DNA of 64,000 nt from Sternotherus odoratus (GCA_032164245.1 JAVMKO010000002.1:95555340-95619339); one strand, 5' to 3'. Shown: positions 23,894 through 36,039, numbered from the stretch's first letter. Notes: a model not told the origin generated them from the letters alone. A program made the numbers and translations.

Positions 23894-24377
23894 AAATTCT
23901 AAATTAGGTGTATAAAGCCTTTCAGTTTTTCAAGGTGTGGCTCCGATATGGAGTGACCAAGCCAACTCTTTGAACAAGTAGAAGACTTTAAATATAGAAA
24001 GAGAGCTTAGAACAGTTCAAAAGAGAAGATTCTCAGATAGTGTAAAATCAGTTTACCACCATCAATGTCAATTAAGTATGATTGTTTACACTGCCTGGGA
24101 ATCTCTTCATTCTTTTGGATGAAAGATGTTCAATAAAAGGCATTCATTTTCCACAAGATGGTATACACTCTGGATGTAGAATGATGTAGAAAAATCAGGT
24201 AAGTGATGGAAGACTAAAAGAACAGCAGAATAAACATCTTTTTTTAAAAAAATCAAGGGCACAAATCAATAAAGTATCCATGAAGAAAAGGATTGGGAGG
24301 GAGGGGGGAATGGAATTTCTTTTTAGTTTCTGGTCCGCTGTGGTTTTGAAGTAGCACATTGTGCTTAAATCAATGTA
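23894..24377. other. Intergenic, nothing seen
   Basis: AT-rich host sequence to the right of the provirus locus. No feature is recognised. Confidence 0.5.
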
Positions 24378-24460
24378 CAGTAGACTCTCGATTATCCAGG
24401 ATGATAGGGGAAAAAATAATCCTGGTTAATAAAATCCTGGATAATCACCATCCATAGGAA
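24378..24460. mobile_element. Tigger/pogo-like terminal fragment
   Basis: cagtagactctcgattatcc after a TA resembles Tigger/pogo-type ends. It is followed by inner inverted motifs attatccagga and tcctggataat. Only this end is seen. A related element with both ends lies at 51370-52042. Confidence 0.5.
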
Positions 24461-24487
24461 ATATGGGGCAGAGGGGTTGGTTCACAA

Positions 24488-24972
24488 ATACCCCGCATTG
24501 CTCGGGTCCGTTGGAGGGGAGAGATTTTAAAAAGTTTTGATTCTTACCTGAGAGGGGGAGGGGGGGGGAGAGCTGAGCGAGTGCGGGGGCTGTGGGAGGG
24601 GGGAGAGAGCTGAGCGAGGGGGGGGGCCGAGACCTGAGCGAGTGGGGGGCCCTTCGAGGGGGGAGGGGGAAGAGAGCTGAGCGAGTGCGGGGGCCGTTGG
24701 AGGGGGGTATTATTACATCATAACTATGTCACAGAGAACAGCAGCTGCCCAGCTGATATGATTGGCCTTTAAATAATTTCACCCCTGGGGGGCGTCAGAG
24801 GTGAGATTTGAAAAATTTTCGACTCTTACCCTGATTAGGACCCCAAGACCTCTAACTGTACCAAATTTCAAGTCTCTAGATCAAACGGTGTGGAAGGAGT
24901 AAGGGAATGTACATACACACATACATACACGCACGCATGCACCATTTGACTTTTATATATATATAGATAGAT
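24488..24972 (+). mobile_element. Possible Penelope-like repeat, copy 2
   Basis: It starts aataccccgcattgctcggg and ends tttgacttttatatatatatagat. The last 250 bp align with 11590-11838 almost without gaps, differing in the acatac/cacgcat tandem. Its middle holds a shorter G-rich array of the same unit as copy 1 and lacks the C-rich array. The class is uncertain, as for copy 1. Confidence 0.55.
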
Positions 24973-25430
24973 TTTGCCCTCAGCCACAACTGTGCAGCCA
25001 TGGAGGTCATACAGCTATGCCTGAACTCAGAATCTGGCCACTGACTTTCATCATAGCCTCTACATTAAGTTCTTTGGTGGTGTGTGGTGGTTGGGGTTTT
25101 TTTGGTGGGTTTTTTTGTTGTTGTTAAAGTGAGGACATGTAGAGTAAATGCCTTTCAATTAGGTCTTCAGTCCAGGCGAAATCCACTGCAGCTGCATAGA
25201 AACTAAGTAATCAGTCCCTATGGAAAAAGTGTCTGACTGGTGAAATCCTCCAACAGTGAATGGTGACTACTGGACGTACACACACACACACACACAAACT
25301 GCTGCTGTTCTAGACTATAACTTTATGATGTCTGAGAGTGAACAGTGTCCTCCAAAACTGAAGGTGACTCAGCTTTGCAAAGGTTCAGGAGCACAATATT
25401 TACGGAACTCGAGAGAGGAAGGGGTAGCCA
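24973..25430. other. Intergenic with a short (AC)n
   Basis: Contains a G/T-rich tract (25078-25127) and an (AC)10-like run (25277-25297). No gene is seen. Confidence 0.6.
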
Positions 25431-25600
25431 CAGAGCTCTGGCTTCAATTCTTGACCCTGGCACAGACCTCCCTGTGCCTCAGTTCCCCACCTGTAAAGGG
25501 AGGAGAATAATAGTCCCTTTCTCACACCCTTTGTCTGTCTTATCTATTTGGGAAAGGGACTGTCTCTTAAAACATGTATAAATGCCTAGCAGAGTACGGC
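25430..25600 (+). repeat. MIR/CORE-SINE-like fragment
   Basis: Words such as 'gtgcctcagttccccacctg' followed by 'taaagggaggagaataatag' and later 'gggaaagggactgtctctta' match the well-known MIR-type core and a tail phrase found again near 55095. Diverged and ancient. Confidence 0.6.
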
Positions 25601-25689
25601 CTGATCTCATTTGAAGCCTTTTGGTATTACTATAATCTACCTACCTACCTGTGGTGTTTATATATTCCCCATCACCTTAATATCTGAGC

Positions 25690-25880
25690 ATATCACAATC
25701 TTCAATGTACTTATCCTCATAACACGTCTGTGAGGAAGGGAAGTGCAATTGTCTCCATTTTACAGAGGAGGAACTAAAGAACAGTAAAATTAAATGACTT
25801 GCTGAAGGTTATAGAGAAAGTCTGAGGCAGAGCAAGTAACAGAATTCACATCCTCCAAGTCCAAAGCTAACAGCCTAACC
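25690..25880 (-). repeat. MIR/CORE-SINE-like fragment
   Basis: 'ctccattttacagaggagg' and 'aaatgacttgctgaaggtta' are the reverse orientation of the MIR-type core. Diverged. Confidence 0.6.
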
Positions 25881-26778
25881 AATGGGGCATCCTCCTCATC
25901 AAAATATAAAATAACAGCTCATTCTCCTTTTTTCACAAACATTTTTGTAAAATCCATGTCCCTTCTTTGCATAAGCTTTTTAAAATTTTGAATATTTTTG
26001 GCTAGCTGTACTCTGAACTATAGTACCCGATGTGGCTGCACGTGCCACTGTCCACTATGCTATTATATTAATGCTCAGATTAAACCAAAGGCCCAAACCA
26101 ACTCCTAAGCAAAGACCCCTATTGACTTCAACTGGTATTGGATTGGTACCTAAGGGCCTGCAGCAGAGTCCATGGACTTCAATGGCAAACCTCCAAGTGA
26201 TGCAGGATCAGACCCTAAATATGAAAAATATTTTTTTGTATGATTATGTGAAGCTAATTTTTTAACTGCTGTAAATTGTTGGTGTGCAACCAATCAGAAA
26301 TCAGTCATGGTCCGCTTGAATCTTAGTTTAGTTTAACTTATTGAAAAACATGGTATTATGAGTCATGGTTAAGTACAGCATAGTGACTCACCATCTCTTA
26401 GAACTGACACCACAGGAATGACAATAGCAGAGAAAATGTAGTGCTAATAAATATTAGAATTAGTAAGAGCAAAGACATTCATAGCTCCCACAGCAATCCA
26501 AACAATACCGGAATGGGAGAGTGACCAAGCGCAAACAAAAGGACAACAACATTTTGGTTGGGACACTGGGGTATTTAAAAAAACATGGTTCCAAGTACTA
26601 TATGGAATGCCATGAAATATTGGATTCTCTGACAGACATGTGCACAGACATTGAAAAAAGATGCAAGGAAGTGTTTCTGGGAATGCACAAAATCTTCAAG
26701 GGAAAGTTGTGCACCTTGGTCATACTTCATTTGGTATAAATGTTATCACATCAGCCATGATTAGGGTGACCATACTTC
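25881..26778. other. Intergenic, nothing clear
   Basis: Contains a scattered-family 'attgacttcaactgg' phrase (26120-26135). The tail 26757-26778 (attagggtgaccatactt) may be the end of another dispersed repeat, also seen reversed near 62822. No gene is supported. Confidence 0.5.
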
Positions 26779-26972
26779 CCTATAGCTCAGTGGTTTGAGC
26801 ACTGGCCTGCTAAACCCAGCGTTGTGAGGTCAATCCTTGAGGGGACTACTTAGGGATATAAGGGAAAACTCTGTTGGATGATTTAATTGGGGATTGGTCC
26901 TGCTTTGAGCTGGGAGTTGGACTAGATGATCTCCTGAGATCCCTTCCAACCCTGATATTCTATGATTCTATG
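26779..26972 (+). mobile_element. Turtle tRNA-derived (Cry-type) SINE
   Basis: The head is tRNA-like: tagctcagtggtttgagc serves as the polymerase III A box region, and gaggtcaatcc as a decayed B box. The tail is ctagatgatctcctgagatc then cccttccaaccctgatattctatgattctatg, which is the 3' end of CR1 LINEs. The CR1 reverse transcriptase presumably mobilised it. The head matches what I know of chelonian/cryptodiran SINEs, and it is the best pointer to a turtle source. Confidence 0.85.
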
Positions 26973-28300
26973 CTGAAAACAGAACACCTGGTAAAAATTA
27001 CTCGTATTCAAGTGAGTTCAACGTCAGTCAATCAGAACTATGCAGTACAAATGTTAATTTGAACATGACTGAGCCTGTTTAAAAAAAAATACTGTGTAGT
27101 TGGATTATTTTTATTTAGTTTATCTTTAGTGCTTTAAGATTCACTTGGTGAGGGGTGACACACACATGCCTACCTCTCCCCACACATACCCGGGGAGAGG
27201 TGACACACCTACACTCCTGTACACCTCTCTTACCCAGGGAATGACCATCCCTGCCTGGTGCTCTCTGCCCTCCATGCCTGGCTAGGGCCCCATCACACCA
27301 CATCTTCCTGAAGCAACATGGGGGGAGGGGTTGGGGGCACAGAGTCACATGCCCCCTCCCCAGATTTCACACCAGAATGTGGCCAGCAGCAGCCTTTTGG
27401 CGCTGTGTGGGAGGGAAGGACAAGAGCTGCTTCCAGCCAAGGTGGGGGTGGGGGGAAGGAGAAGAGATGACCTGGACTGTGTCTTTGTCAAGATCATCTC
27501 TTCCCCCGCCCTTCCCCTCACCTCTGGCTCTCTGTGGCTGGAAGCAGTTTGTCCCTTTCTACCCGCACAGTGTTGAAAGCAGCTAACACCTCCAGGCTGC
27601 TGCGGGCCTCAGAAATAACCCAGCCCCCTCTTGTCCCCTGGCTACAGCACAGACAGGAAGGGGTTAAGCCCTAAGGATGCATTGTGCACCAGGGCCCAGG
27701 GAACCTGACTGCAGAGTCTTCAATGAACCCGGCCAGAGAGGTGGTCAGCAGAAGAGGGTGCCTAAGGGACAGAGCAGCCCCATGCTCCTTGGGGCCAGGA
27801 CCCAAGACTGGGGGAGGGAGGCAGGTGAAGAGGACTCTAGGCCCCTGCCCCAGGAGCTGCTGTGGAACCTGCACGGTCGGGGCATGAACAAGCTGGAAAT
27901 TCCTCCCCCCGTGAGTCCAGAGCTTAGCTGAGGGGTGGAGAGGATTCCCCATGCCAGCACTGTGCGGGTCTTTGGCACACGCCGGGCTCGGCTCCTCCTG
28001 GCCAGCGCCCCAGGACGGAGGGTCTTGGGCTTTCCTAGGGCACCAGCCTGAGGCAGTGTGAGTGGGAAGGAGCCTGCTAGCCAGGCTGTTGGTGAGCTGA
28101 GTGCTATGACTGAGGGCTGGTTCTCCACACAGCACTGGGAGTGGGATGTGCCCAGTCAGGGGAGATATGGAGGAGTAATGGGGCTGAGGGGGAGGGGAGT
28201 GAAGGGGCAAAGCAGGGAGAGGACAGCAAGAGGGGGAGCACATAAAGGGCCAATGGGTGGGCAGGAGAGGCAACATGTGACTGGCCACTGCCTGGCACCT
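26973..28300. other. Intergenic, GC-rich from 27.15 kb
   Basis: 27150-28300 is GC-rich and gives long overlapping open frames on both strands (up to 227 codons on minus, 27671-28354), but none shows domains, splice structure or a plausible start. I read it as GC-rich repeat-derived DNA and not a gene. Confidence 0.45.
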
Positions 28301-28305
28301 GCTCA

Positions 28306-28465
28306 CATAGGCACCAACTTTCCCCAGTGCCGGTGGCAGCTCGCACCCCCTCACCTCTGGCCCTGCCCCATCTCTTCCCCTTCCCTGCCCCTATTGGGCC
28401 CCTTCTGCAAATCTCTGCCCTAATCCTGCCTCCTCCCACACTCACCAGCCGTCGCAGCTTGCAGC
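28306..28465. repeat. Fragment of the GC-rich foldback family
   Basis: 'cacataggcaccaactttcc' followed by alternating 'ccctgcccc' tracts is the opening part of the family seen at 12141-12543. Truncated. Confidence 0.5.
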
Positions 28466-28468
28466 CAG

Positions 28469-29052
28469 TACCAGGTCCGGCGCTAGCCATTAGGCGACCT
28501 AGGCGGTCACCATGGGCAGCAGGAGTTGAGGGACAGGGAACTGGAGGCCTCGGCAGCAATTTTGCGGCGACAACCCCTTGTTGATTTGGCAGTAATTTGG
28601 CGGCACCTTAATGCCACTTCCGCTGGCTGTGGCATTTCGGCGGCAGCTTCTCCACAGCTTTTCCCCCCTCCCCTTCGCCGCTTAGGGCGGCGAAAAAGTT
28701 GCCACCAGTATGGGCCGGAAACAGGACAGAGGGTGGGGCCCTGCTGGCCCAGAGCCAGCATTCAGCAGGGGCTGCACTGAGGGGCCAGCAGGAAGATCAG
28801 CTGGCCCCGAGAGCTGCAGCTTTGTCCTACCACCAGCCTTTCACATCCACCCCCATCGTCAGCCACTGGGATCCCCACCCTCACTCACCGCTGGTGAGCG
28901 GGCGGCTGGTGAGCAAGGATCCAGCCAGTACCAGGACCCACTAGTACTGATTGGGGGGGGAAGACAGAAAATATGGGACAATTTGCACATTTTTAGGATC
29001 AGATTTACGATCTGAGTACGGGGCTCCAAAATTCCTGTCGCCGGCCCTGGGT
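28469..29052. repeat. Unclassified GC-rich repeat, 'ccggcgctag' type
   Basis: It begins 'ggtccggcgctagccattag' with 'gcgacctaggcgg' and contains several 'tttggcggcac' / 'atttcggcggcag' units. A matching 'gtcgccggccctggg' closes it near 29052. It looks like a non-autonomous element with a second repeat inserted between 28770 and 29030. The class is unknown. Confidence 0.4.
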
Positions 29053-31086
29053 TACCCACAGAAGCTGCAGAAGGCAGCTGTGCTCAGGATATGGAGCACT
29101 GCATGCAGAGACAACTAATTATAGAATGGAAATCTGGTTCTCCTGGTTATCATGAGCAAAGTGGAATGGGAAGACATTTTCTGAAGAAGCTGGGAGAGGT
29201 TGAGATTTCAGGATTGCACAGCTGAGATGCAATTTAACAGTCTTTTATATATTTTTAATATGTCTAAATGTGTTGTGGTATCAACATGAGTCTTTAATAT
29301 TATCTTGACATGAAAGTTTTCTTTACATCTTCAAAGGGATACTATAAAACTGTTCTGGTTATTATCCCTCCTTGTTTTATGAACATCCATCAGCTATATG
29401 ACTTGGAAACAACAGCACTTCAATGTAAGATGCAAAGTGTGAACCCTTCTTGTACAGGCAAAAGTATAGTTAGCTGGGGTCCCCCTCCAACAAAGCCTTG
29501 GAGATACTCCAACTCAACAGCTGGGCTAGATGACCTCCTGCAGATGAGACTGACAGGCTCCAATTGAACCTCAGTGGGTGCTGCCAAATGGCTGCTTCAA
29601 CTGATCTCATTTAGGGAGTTAATAGGCAGAGTGAAAGATTAAACATGTGGTGCGATTCCGTGCCAAAGTTTCTTAGTGGCTACACTATGGTTTTTTCCTT
29701 TCTTTTTGAAGTATTTGTAGTTTACCAACATATGTGGGATTCGGGAAGAAAAGTGATAAAGGAAACAGTTGCATATGCAGACATTACAAATCATATTCTG
29801 TCTACTGTGGTGTTTGTATTATGTTCATTCTGGTATCTACCCATTTTATACAAACTAATATCTTTTCCCAAAAAATCTTATACATCATTCACTATATCAT
29901 TCCAGAAATAAATACCAAATTTCCCTCAAATTCTCTCTCTTATACTTATCTTTCAAACAACGTAAAGAACCGAATTCTGATCTTCGTTACATGGATCAAA
30001 ACCTGTAGTCAGTGAACTTATTCCAGGTTTACACAGATGTAACTGAAATCAGAATCTGGCCTGCAGGTCTAATTTTTATGGGTTTATGTTCATATTTCAA
30101 TTCATAAATCAGCTTTACAATGATTATTTTATTAATTTATTTTCTCAAAAATATTTAGCAGGACAAAATTCCTTTTTCAAGGGAAATTATAGCCTTTTTA
30201 TATATGGTACAGTAGGTACTGAGTTAGTGTAAATACAGAGATGGTAGGTGAGAAAGAGCTATTAAATGAAGGAATGGTTTGGAAACAAAAAGAAAAATAT
30301 TTCTGACACATGGCATTGAACGTTCCTATATAAATCTTTCTAGCCTAGCTTTATTCAAGCCAATCTTAGTCTTGGAACTTGAAGTGAAATTCTGGAGCCT
30401 TTGAAGGCAGTGGCAAAACTCCCATTGACTTCAATGGGACTGGGATTTCACCCCTAGAGCCTGAAGCATTTACAGATCATTCTAGTCCATTCTTCGTGCA
30501 TCAATATGAATTCAGTTTTTGCTACATTTTAAAAATCAAAATATGGCAAATGGAATGAGAACCTTTGCAATGCCAACATTCATCTTAAAGCCTCCCTCTC
30601 TTTTTATTTTTAATGTATTCCTATTTTCATTGTAGAAATTCATCCATAGATGAGCACAATTCAAAACCCAGGTACAAGAAGAAAGGTGTGTCTGTTAAGA
30701 GCCTCATACTGCAATCCTTACAAAGGGAAAACACATTATTATTTCTTTTTACCAAAAGAAAGATGACCTTCTGCTGAAATTGAATGGCAAAAGCACAGAC
30801 TGCAGATGAAGTTTTTATTTTGACCCTTAAAGAACCCTTTGAAAATTACAAAATTAAAAAGATACCAGTCCTTTCTTCACAGTGATGGAATATCATAATG
30901 GAAAGACTGAGCATATCTACACCAATTCTGCAGTCCTTGATCACTGATCTGAATGAAAATTGTGCCTGCGTCAATTCTGCAGGACGCCCTTTACATTTTT
31001 TCACCAGCATTTTTACAATACAAAATGACCACCCTAGATTTCATAACATGGATCACATTATAGAAGAACAATTTTGTGTCTAATAA
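29053..31086. other. Intergenic, nothing clear
   Basis: AT-rich. A 'cccattgacttcaatgggac' phrase at 30421-30440 belongs to the scattered family. No exon or RNA gene is recognised. Confidence 0.5.
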
Positions 31087-31341
31087 GGCCAGGTCTACAC
31101 TACCTGCCAGATTGGAGGGTAATGATCGATCTATCAGGGATTGATTTATCGCGTCTACGGTACTCCACAGCCGCGAGAGGTGCAGGCAGAGTCAACAGGG
31201 GAGCGGCAGCAGTCGACTCAGTGCTGTGAACACGCCGCGGTAAATAGACCTAAATATGTGGACTTCAACTATGCAAATAGCGTAGCTGAAGTTGCACATC
31301 TTAAGTCTATCCCCCTTCTTCTCCCCAGTGTAGACCTGGGC
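31087..31341. mobile_element. MITE-like element, ggccaggtctacac ends
   Basis: The left end is ggccaggtctacactacc and the right end agtgtagacctggg, inverted copies of each other. The interior includes 'gatttatcgcgtctac' and 'cttcaactatgcaaatagcgt' blocks shared with 33858-34126. There is no coding capacity. Confidence 0.75.
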
Positions 31342-31948
31342 ACAGACACCGTCTCTCACATTTATGACATTGGTGTAGCAACTGCAGCAACCACTGATAA
31401 GGAAAATTAATATTAGAAAAGTCTTTACTGGTATTTTAATTTTCTTTTGATTTTATCATATCTGATGGAAACAAAGTGAGTTAGACCCATCTGACCAGCC
31501 AGCTTTCCACAGGTTGTTAGTGAGTTCTCAGACCACAGTTTGAGAAGCACTGTGTGGTTGTCATTGTCATTCAATGCTTTAGGTGATTTCAAGAGCTCTG
31601 CTTTATACTGTCTCTGGTAACAAGTTCCAATTGGCTGTACATAACAAGATGCTTCATAGCACCTCACACAGATTCTCTGCCTGGGAAGCTCAGCCCTTAA
31701 AGGCATTGTCCCCAGTCACACACTGTGCTGATTAGGACACTAAACACACTTACGTTGGTGCAATGCCATTTTTAAGGCTAGGAGCAATATGAATCAATAC
31801 TGCAAAGAACCCAAAACAGTAAGGCTACATTTGATTTCTTTTTCGAAAAAAGGCTTCAGTGATAACAAATCCCGCAGAAAGAGCCATCACTTGTAAAAGA
31901 TATTGATTTAGATAGACCACACAGAACAATTAATATAATGGAATGTAC
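31342..31948. other. Intergenic, nothing clear
   Basis: A 93-codon minus-strand open frame (31425-31706) shows no domain. No feature is supported. Confidence 0.4.
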
Positions 31949-32107
31949 CTTGGCAGCCGTGTCACCATTCTCATTCAAGAGGACAGAGAAGGATACAGAG
32001 ACCGAGATATCCTTTGAGTCCTAGATACAATTCTTCAAGTTCTTGGTTGAGGCACACAGGTAACAGAGTCTGGGGAAAGCTCACACTGTGGCTGCCTCGA
32101 TCCTGTT
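31949..32107 (-). pseudogene. Candidate exon B, minus strand
   Basis: On the minus strand a pyrimidine run and ctgtacag acceptor precede 32107, and AAG|GTACAT could be a donor after 31949. The 159-nt interval is exactly 53 codons in the phase left by candidate exon A, but it contains TGA and TAG stops. The last 24 codons are open (DSKDISVSVSFSVLLNENGD...). It may be an exon of a decayed gene, part of a non-coding transcript, or coincidence. The protein is not recognised. Confidence 0.2.
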
Positions 32108-32682
32108 CTGTACAGAAAAAAAAACAAAAAAAAAACATGGGTTAGTTCAGTTCAGTACCCTTCATGAGCACTATCACCTAAATAATAGTATTTAAACAGC
32201 CATTCGTTGTGCTAAGATTACCCAATCTGTCTACAGGAGATATTTATTTATGGCTAGATTGTGACTCACTGTAGAAGCCCATTTATGAGAGAGTAAGAAC
32301 CCTCTTTATGCTCTAAGGCTTGAACCACTTACAGGGCCCGAGGATGATTAGAGCTCCTGGATAGGGCATTTTGAATGAACCCCACAAGGGTGAATCAGTG
32401 GTCTGAAGACGAGATGTGGAACTTTTGGTATTGCTTCTCAAATGCAGGAACAGCAGGTTTTCATGTCTGCTCCCCAGGCACAGATGGATTACAAAGCCCT
32501 GAGCAATGACTAGGTTTCCAGCACTGACAATTAGCTGTACTTACCCTATTCAGATGTTTCATAACTTGCATTTGGGGCAGTGGTCTAGAGCTAGCACTCG
32601 CTAATGCCATAGTGGAGTTGGTTGTAAAGCAGAGGCAGTGCATTCAATTACTATGCTGAAGGTACTACTTCATTTCATCCAC

Positions 32683-32980
32683 CTGCAATACAGCTAGGAC
32701 ATAGGGACAATCTCTTAAAGGATCCCAATCTGCCTGGGTGAAAAGAATGCGGAGATCAATAGGGCTCACACTGCAGTGCTGAGGATTCTTCAGTGAAAAA
32801 GTTAATAGCCCATTATGACTAAGAGTCCACAGCTCCTTTAGAATGATTGTTTCATCGGTGCTTAACATGTATCTCTCTGTAACAGACTCTAGTTCATTGT
32901 GGGATCTGTTCAGAATTTCAGAACTACTCTTTCTTCCAGAAAAGGGATTAAAGTCTGCAAGCCCTGGATGCACCAACAAT
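32683..32980 (-). pseudogene. Candidate exon A, minus strand
   Basis: On the minus strand, ttttgactttcacacag is a good acceptor just before 32980. The 298 bases from there (1 + 99 codons) are fully open and end ...LAVLQ before CAG|GTGGAT, a weak donor. The composition looks protein-like and does not match any repeat in this window, but I do not recognise the family. The nearest sure gene, CAP2, is on the other strand 3 kb away. Confidence is low. Confidence 0.25.
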
Positions 32981-33857
32981 CTGTGTGAAAGTCAAAAATT
33001 AAAATGAAAATATTATACAACCAAAGGTGTACTAAAAATGATTCATTTAAGTACAGCACCACCACACACTTCATGCAGCATTAAAATTTAATCTCAGAAT
33101 ACTCTAGCAAGAGGCTACTACAGCAGTTTTTAATACAGTCAAAGCTCCTGTTAATTTCAATAGGAGTTTTGCTGGAGTAAGAATTGTAGGTCAGGCCTGC
33201 ATAAATTAATAAGTAGTACTGAAGTCTCTCTGAAGATTTAGGGTTTTATCCTGAAAGCAACTGAACACACATTTTCTGACAATCCAGAAAAATAATTAAG
33301 CACATGCTGAAAGATAATAATGATTTATTATTGATGTCAATGGACAACTCATGTGCATAAAGCAAAGCACCTGCATACATGTTTTGCTGGATCATGGGCA
33401 GAGTACTCAGCCATTATAGCCTGATCCTGCAATCCTTACTGACTTCAAATGGACGTGTGTGTACGTATCATATAGTTTCATATCACCTGCTCTATTGCAA
33501 TCCAAAGTCTGTCGTTTTTTCTTGAGCGGTTGAAATGGTTTATTATGAGTCATCTGTTCACTACCTTTGTATATATAGTATTCTGTAAACTACAAATAGG
33601 TTCATAAGACTTATTTTGCAGGTCTTTTATCCTTTTACACTTTAGAAAACCATTAATAAGAATTCTATTTCCTGGTATTGTCTTTTATTTTTTTTTTATT
33701 TATATAGCAAGAGAAGTGGACATGGCTCTTAAGACTGTATGCTTTAACATAACCTGGGTTTTAGGTCTTTTGTTTCTACTGTACTTTGAGGTCATTTACA
33801 ATTATATTTATCATTTGTTGATGTTCCCTTTGCTCAACTGATGTCATCCAACATTCT
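32981..33857. other. Intergenic, nothing clear
   Basis: AT-rich, with T-runs near 33690. No feature is supported. Confidence 0.45.
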
Positions 33858-34126
33858 GGGCTTATATACACTTACTGGGGGCTCAACGTGTGGCGAATGA
33901 TGCATCAGTGGTCATTTTAGCGGGTCTAGACTCAATCACTCTCCCGTCAACTTCTGTACTCTACCAGAAAGAGAAGAATAAGGGGAGTTGATGGAGAGCA
34001 TCTCCAGTCGACATCTTGTAGTGTGGACCCCACGGTAAGTAGATCAAAGTACGTCGACTTCAGCTATGTTATTCACGTAGCTGAAGTTGCGTAACTTCCC
34101 CCCCCCCCTGTAGTGTAGACAAGGCC
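33858..34126. mobile_element. MITE-like element, related to 31087-31341
   Basis: The right end tgtagtgtagacaaggcc is intact; the left end is decayed (ggcttatatacactta). The interior 'gtcgacttcagctatgttat' and 'cacgtagctgaagttgcg' blocks are inverted relatives of one another and of the first copy. Non-coding. Confidence 0.6.
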
Positions 34127-34426
34127 TCTCTTAAAGGAAATCTTGAATGCCCATTCTCATTTAGTTTTATTGATAGCTGTAGCTCCCATTTAAGATGTTT
34201 GAAACTAGAATGAACAAAGAACTGGAAAATATATTGTGGGGAACTATATATCTATCTTCGATATTTATAGGGCACCTACGATCTTGGTACCAAAGTGAAC
34301 AATCCTACTCTGCCAAGGGGACTGGCCTAGTAGAAATTAGAGATGGAAAAGATCTAGGAGTCTAGAATACAAATGGGTGATGTTTATAACCACAGTGCTT
34401 GGCTAGATGCATTGTATTTTGGCTTA

Positions 34427-34592
34427 TAGAATCTTAGAAATGTAGGGCTAGGAGGGACCTCAAGAAGTTATCCAGTCCAGGCTCCTTGCACTGTGGCAGG
34501 ATCAAGCAAACCTAGACCATCCCTGACAGATGTTTTTTAAAAGCTTCCAGTGATGGGGACTCCACAATCTCCTTAAAAAGCCTATTCTACTG
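34427..34592 (-). mobile_element. CR1 LINE 3' fragment
   Basis: Reads tagaatcttagaaatgtagg then gctaggagggacctcaagaa and ttatccagtccaggctcc, which is the reverse complement of the CR1 3' untranslated end. It is 5'-truncated, as most CR1 copies are. No open reading frame remains. Confidence 0.8.
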
Positions 34593-35239
34593 ATTCAGTA
34601 GGAGTGTGATCAAGGCCAACAAGCCAAATAGATTATTTTCATAATTGTGTATATGGTAATGCAGCACCAGTTCCTGTTAGTTATGAACTAATTCACTATC
34701 CAGCAAGATGACAGTTTGGCTTGCAAGACATTTTTTGTTGATCTTTGCCATCAGCTTTTCTCTATCATATTTTCTCATATCTCACCATATACAAATATAT
34801 ACTCTGCTGAATTGGTTAGACAGTACTTCATTATGCATAGTTACCTCAATCCCAATCAACATTTATGTAATTCAAAACAAACTTTTTATGTTCCATATTT
34901 CATAGTGTTTACACTGATACGGCTTTTGAAATATATATGTACCTACAATGGGGGAAACTGCCACAAATCCCAATTGTTTGGTTGAATCTAAAAATAAATA
35001 TTTATGTCAGGCAATTGTTTTCCTTTTAGAGGCAAACTGTTTTTTTTCTAGACCTCCTGAATTTAAAAACATTCTGTTCCCTCCGCTGCATATTTCACTG
35101 CAGATGTTTAACTCAATGAGACCTAGAGATAGAGCAGATCACAGGATGATGGACATAAATAAAGTGAGATCCTCTGATGACAAATGCTATCTAAGTGCAG
35201 AGTAATAGCATTCTGCACTTAGCCTAAAGCACACAACTT
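34593..35239. other. Intergenic, nothing clear
   Basis: No feature is recognised. Confidence 0.45.
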
Positions 35240-35493
35240 CATCCTGAGCACAAGGGCTAGAAAGTTTTGATGCTTTAATTATACCAGCATAGTTAAAGCA
35301 GCAACCTCCATCGCAGTGTGGATGCAGTTATCAGTATAAAAGTGCTATTACAGCTTATTCCATTTCAGGAATCAAAATAAGCTATACTGATATAACTGTA
35401 TCCACACTATGGCTTTTACAAAAAACAAAGCTTCATGCCACTAGCCAACATCTTTATGCCCTTATAACACTTCTAGCGTAGACCATGCCTAAT
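35240..35493. mobile_element. MITE-like element with inner inverted arms
   Basis: cagtgtggatgcagttat...cagtata (about 35316-35340) pairs with tatactgatataactgtatcc...acacta (about 35383-35412). The right end ctagcgtagaccatgcc resembles the 'gtgtagacc' ends of the elements at 31.1 and 33.9 kb. Confidence 0.5.
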
Positions 35494-35633
35494 TCCTTTG
35501 ACTTCAGTGGAATTCCACCTGGATTGTATCGGCCCTTATGTTTGAGAGACAATGAAGGGCACTGTCCTGGCTGTGTATCTCGGTAAATGTGCAATGTTGT
35601 TACAGCCAGCCATGCCTGTCCCAGGATAGGAGG

Positions 35634-35829
35634 GAGACGAGGTAAGTGAGGTGACATCTTATGTTGGACCAACTTCAGTTGGTGAGAGAGAGAGGTGAGA
35701 GGAGAGAGAGACTCTGGCACTCCAGAGAGCTCTCTTCCTGACTTGAAGAGCTCCAAAGCTTGCCTCTGGTCATACCCACAGAAGTTGGCCCAATAAAAGG
35801 TATTAACTACCTCACAGCCACCTTGTCTC
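35634..35829. mobile_element. Inverted-repeat element about 210 bp upstream of the CpG island
   Basis: The left end gagacgaggtaagtgaggtg then 'ttggaccaacttcagttgg' pairs with right-end 'agaagttggcccaataaaag' then 'ctcacagccaccttgtctcc'. The centre holds GA-rich tracts. It is a known-looking reptile repeat of MITE type. Non-coding. Confidence 0.65.
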
Positions 35830-36039
35830 CAGATTAGAGAAGGAAGACCAGGCAGGGCTGCCGGGGGTAGCCAGCCAGAGTAGATTTCCTTTCCTTTTGC
35901 CCAGTTTTTCACTAAGGGCAACGTATTACCCCATAGCCTTGCTTTCCCTCCTTGCTCCCCCCCTCCCTGCTGTCTTTCCCCTTGGCGAGCCCCCTTTTCC
36001 CAGCCTCCTCCCTAGTGCTGGGCTAAGATTTCCATTTCC

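Noticed and set aside
27671..28354. 227-codon open frame on the minus strand
   Set aside because: GC-rich DNA with overlapping frames on both strands, no recognised domain and no splice or promoter signals.
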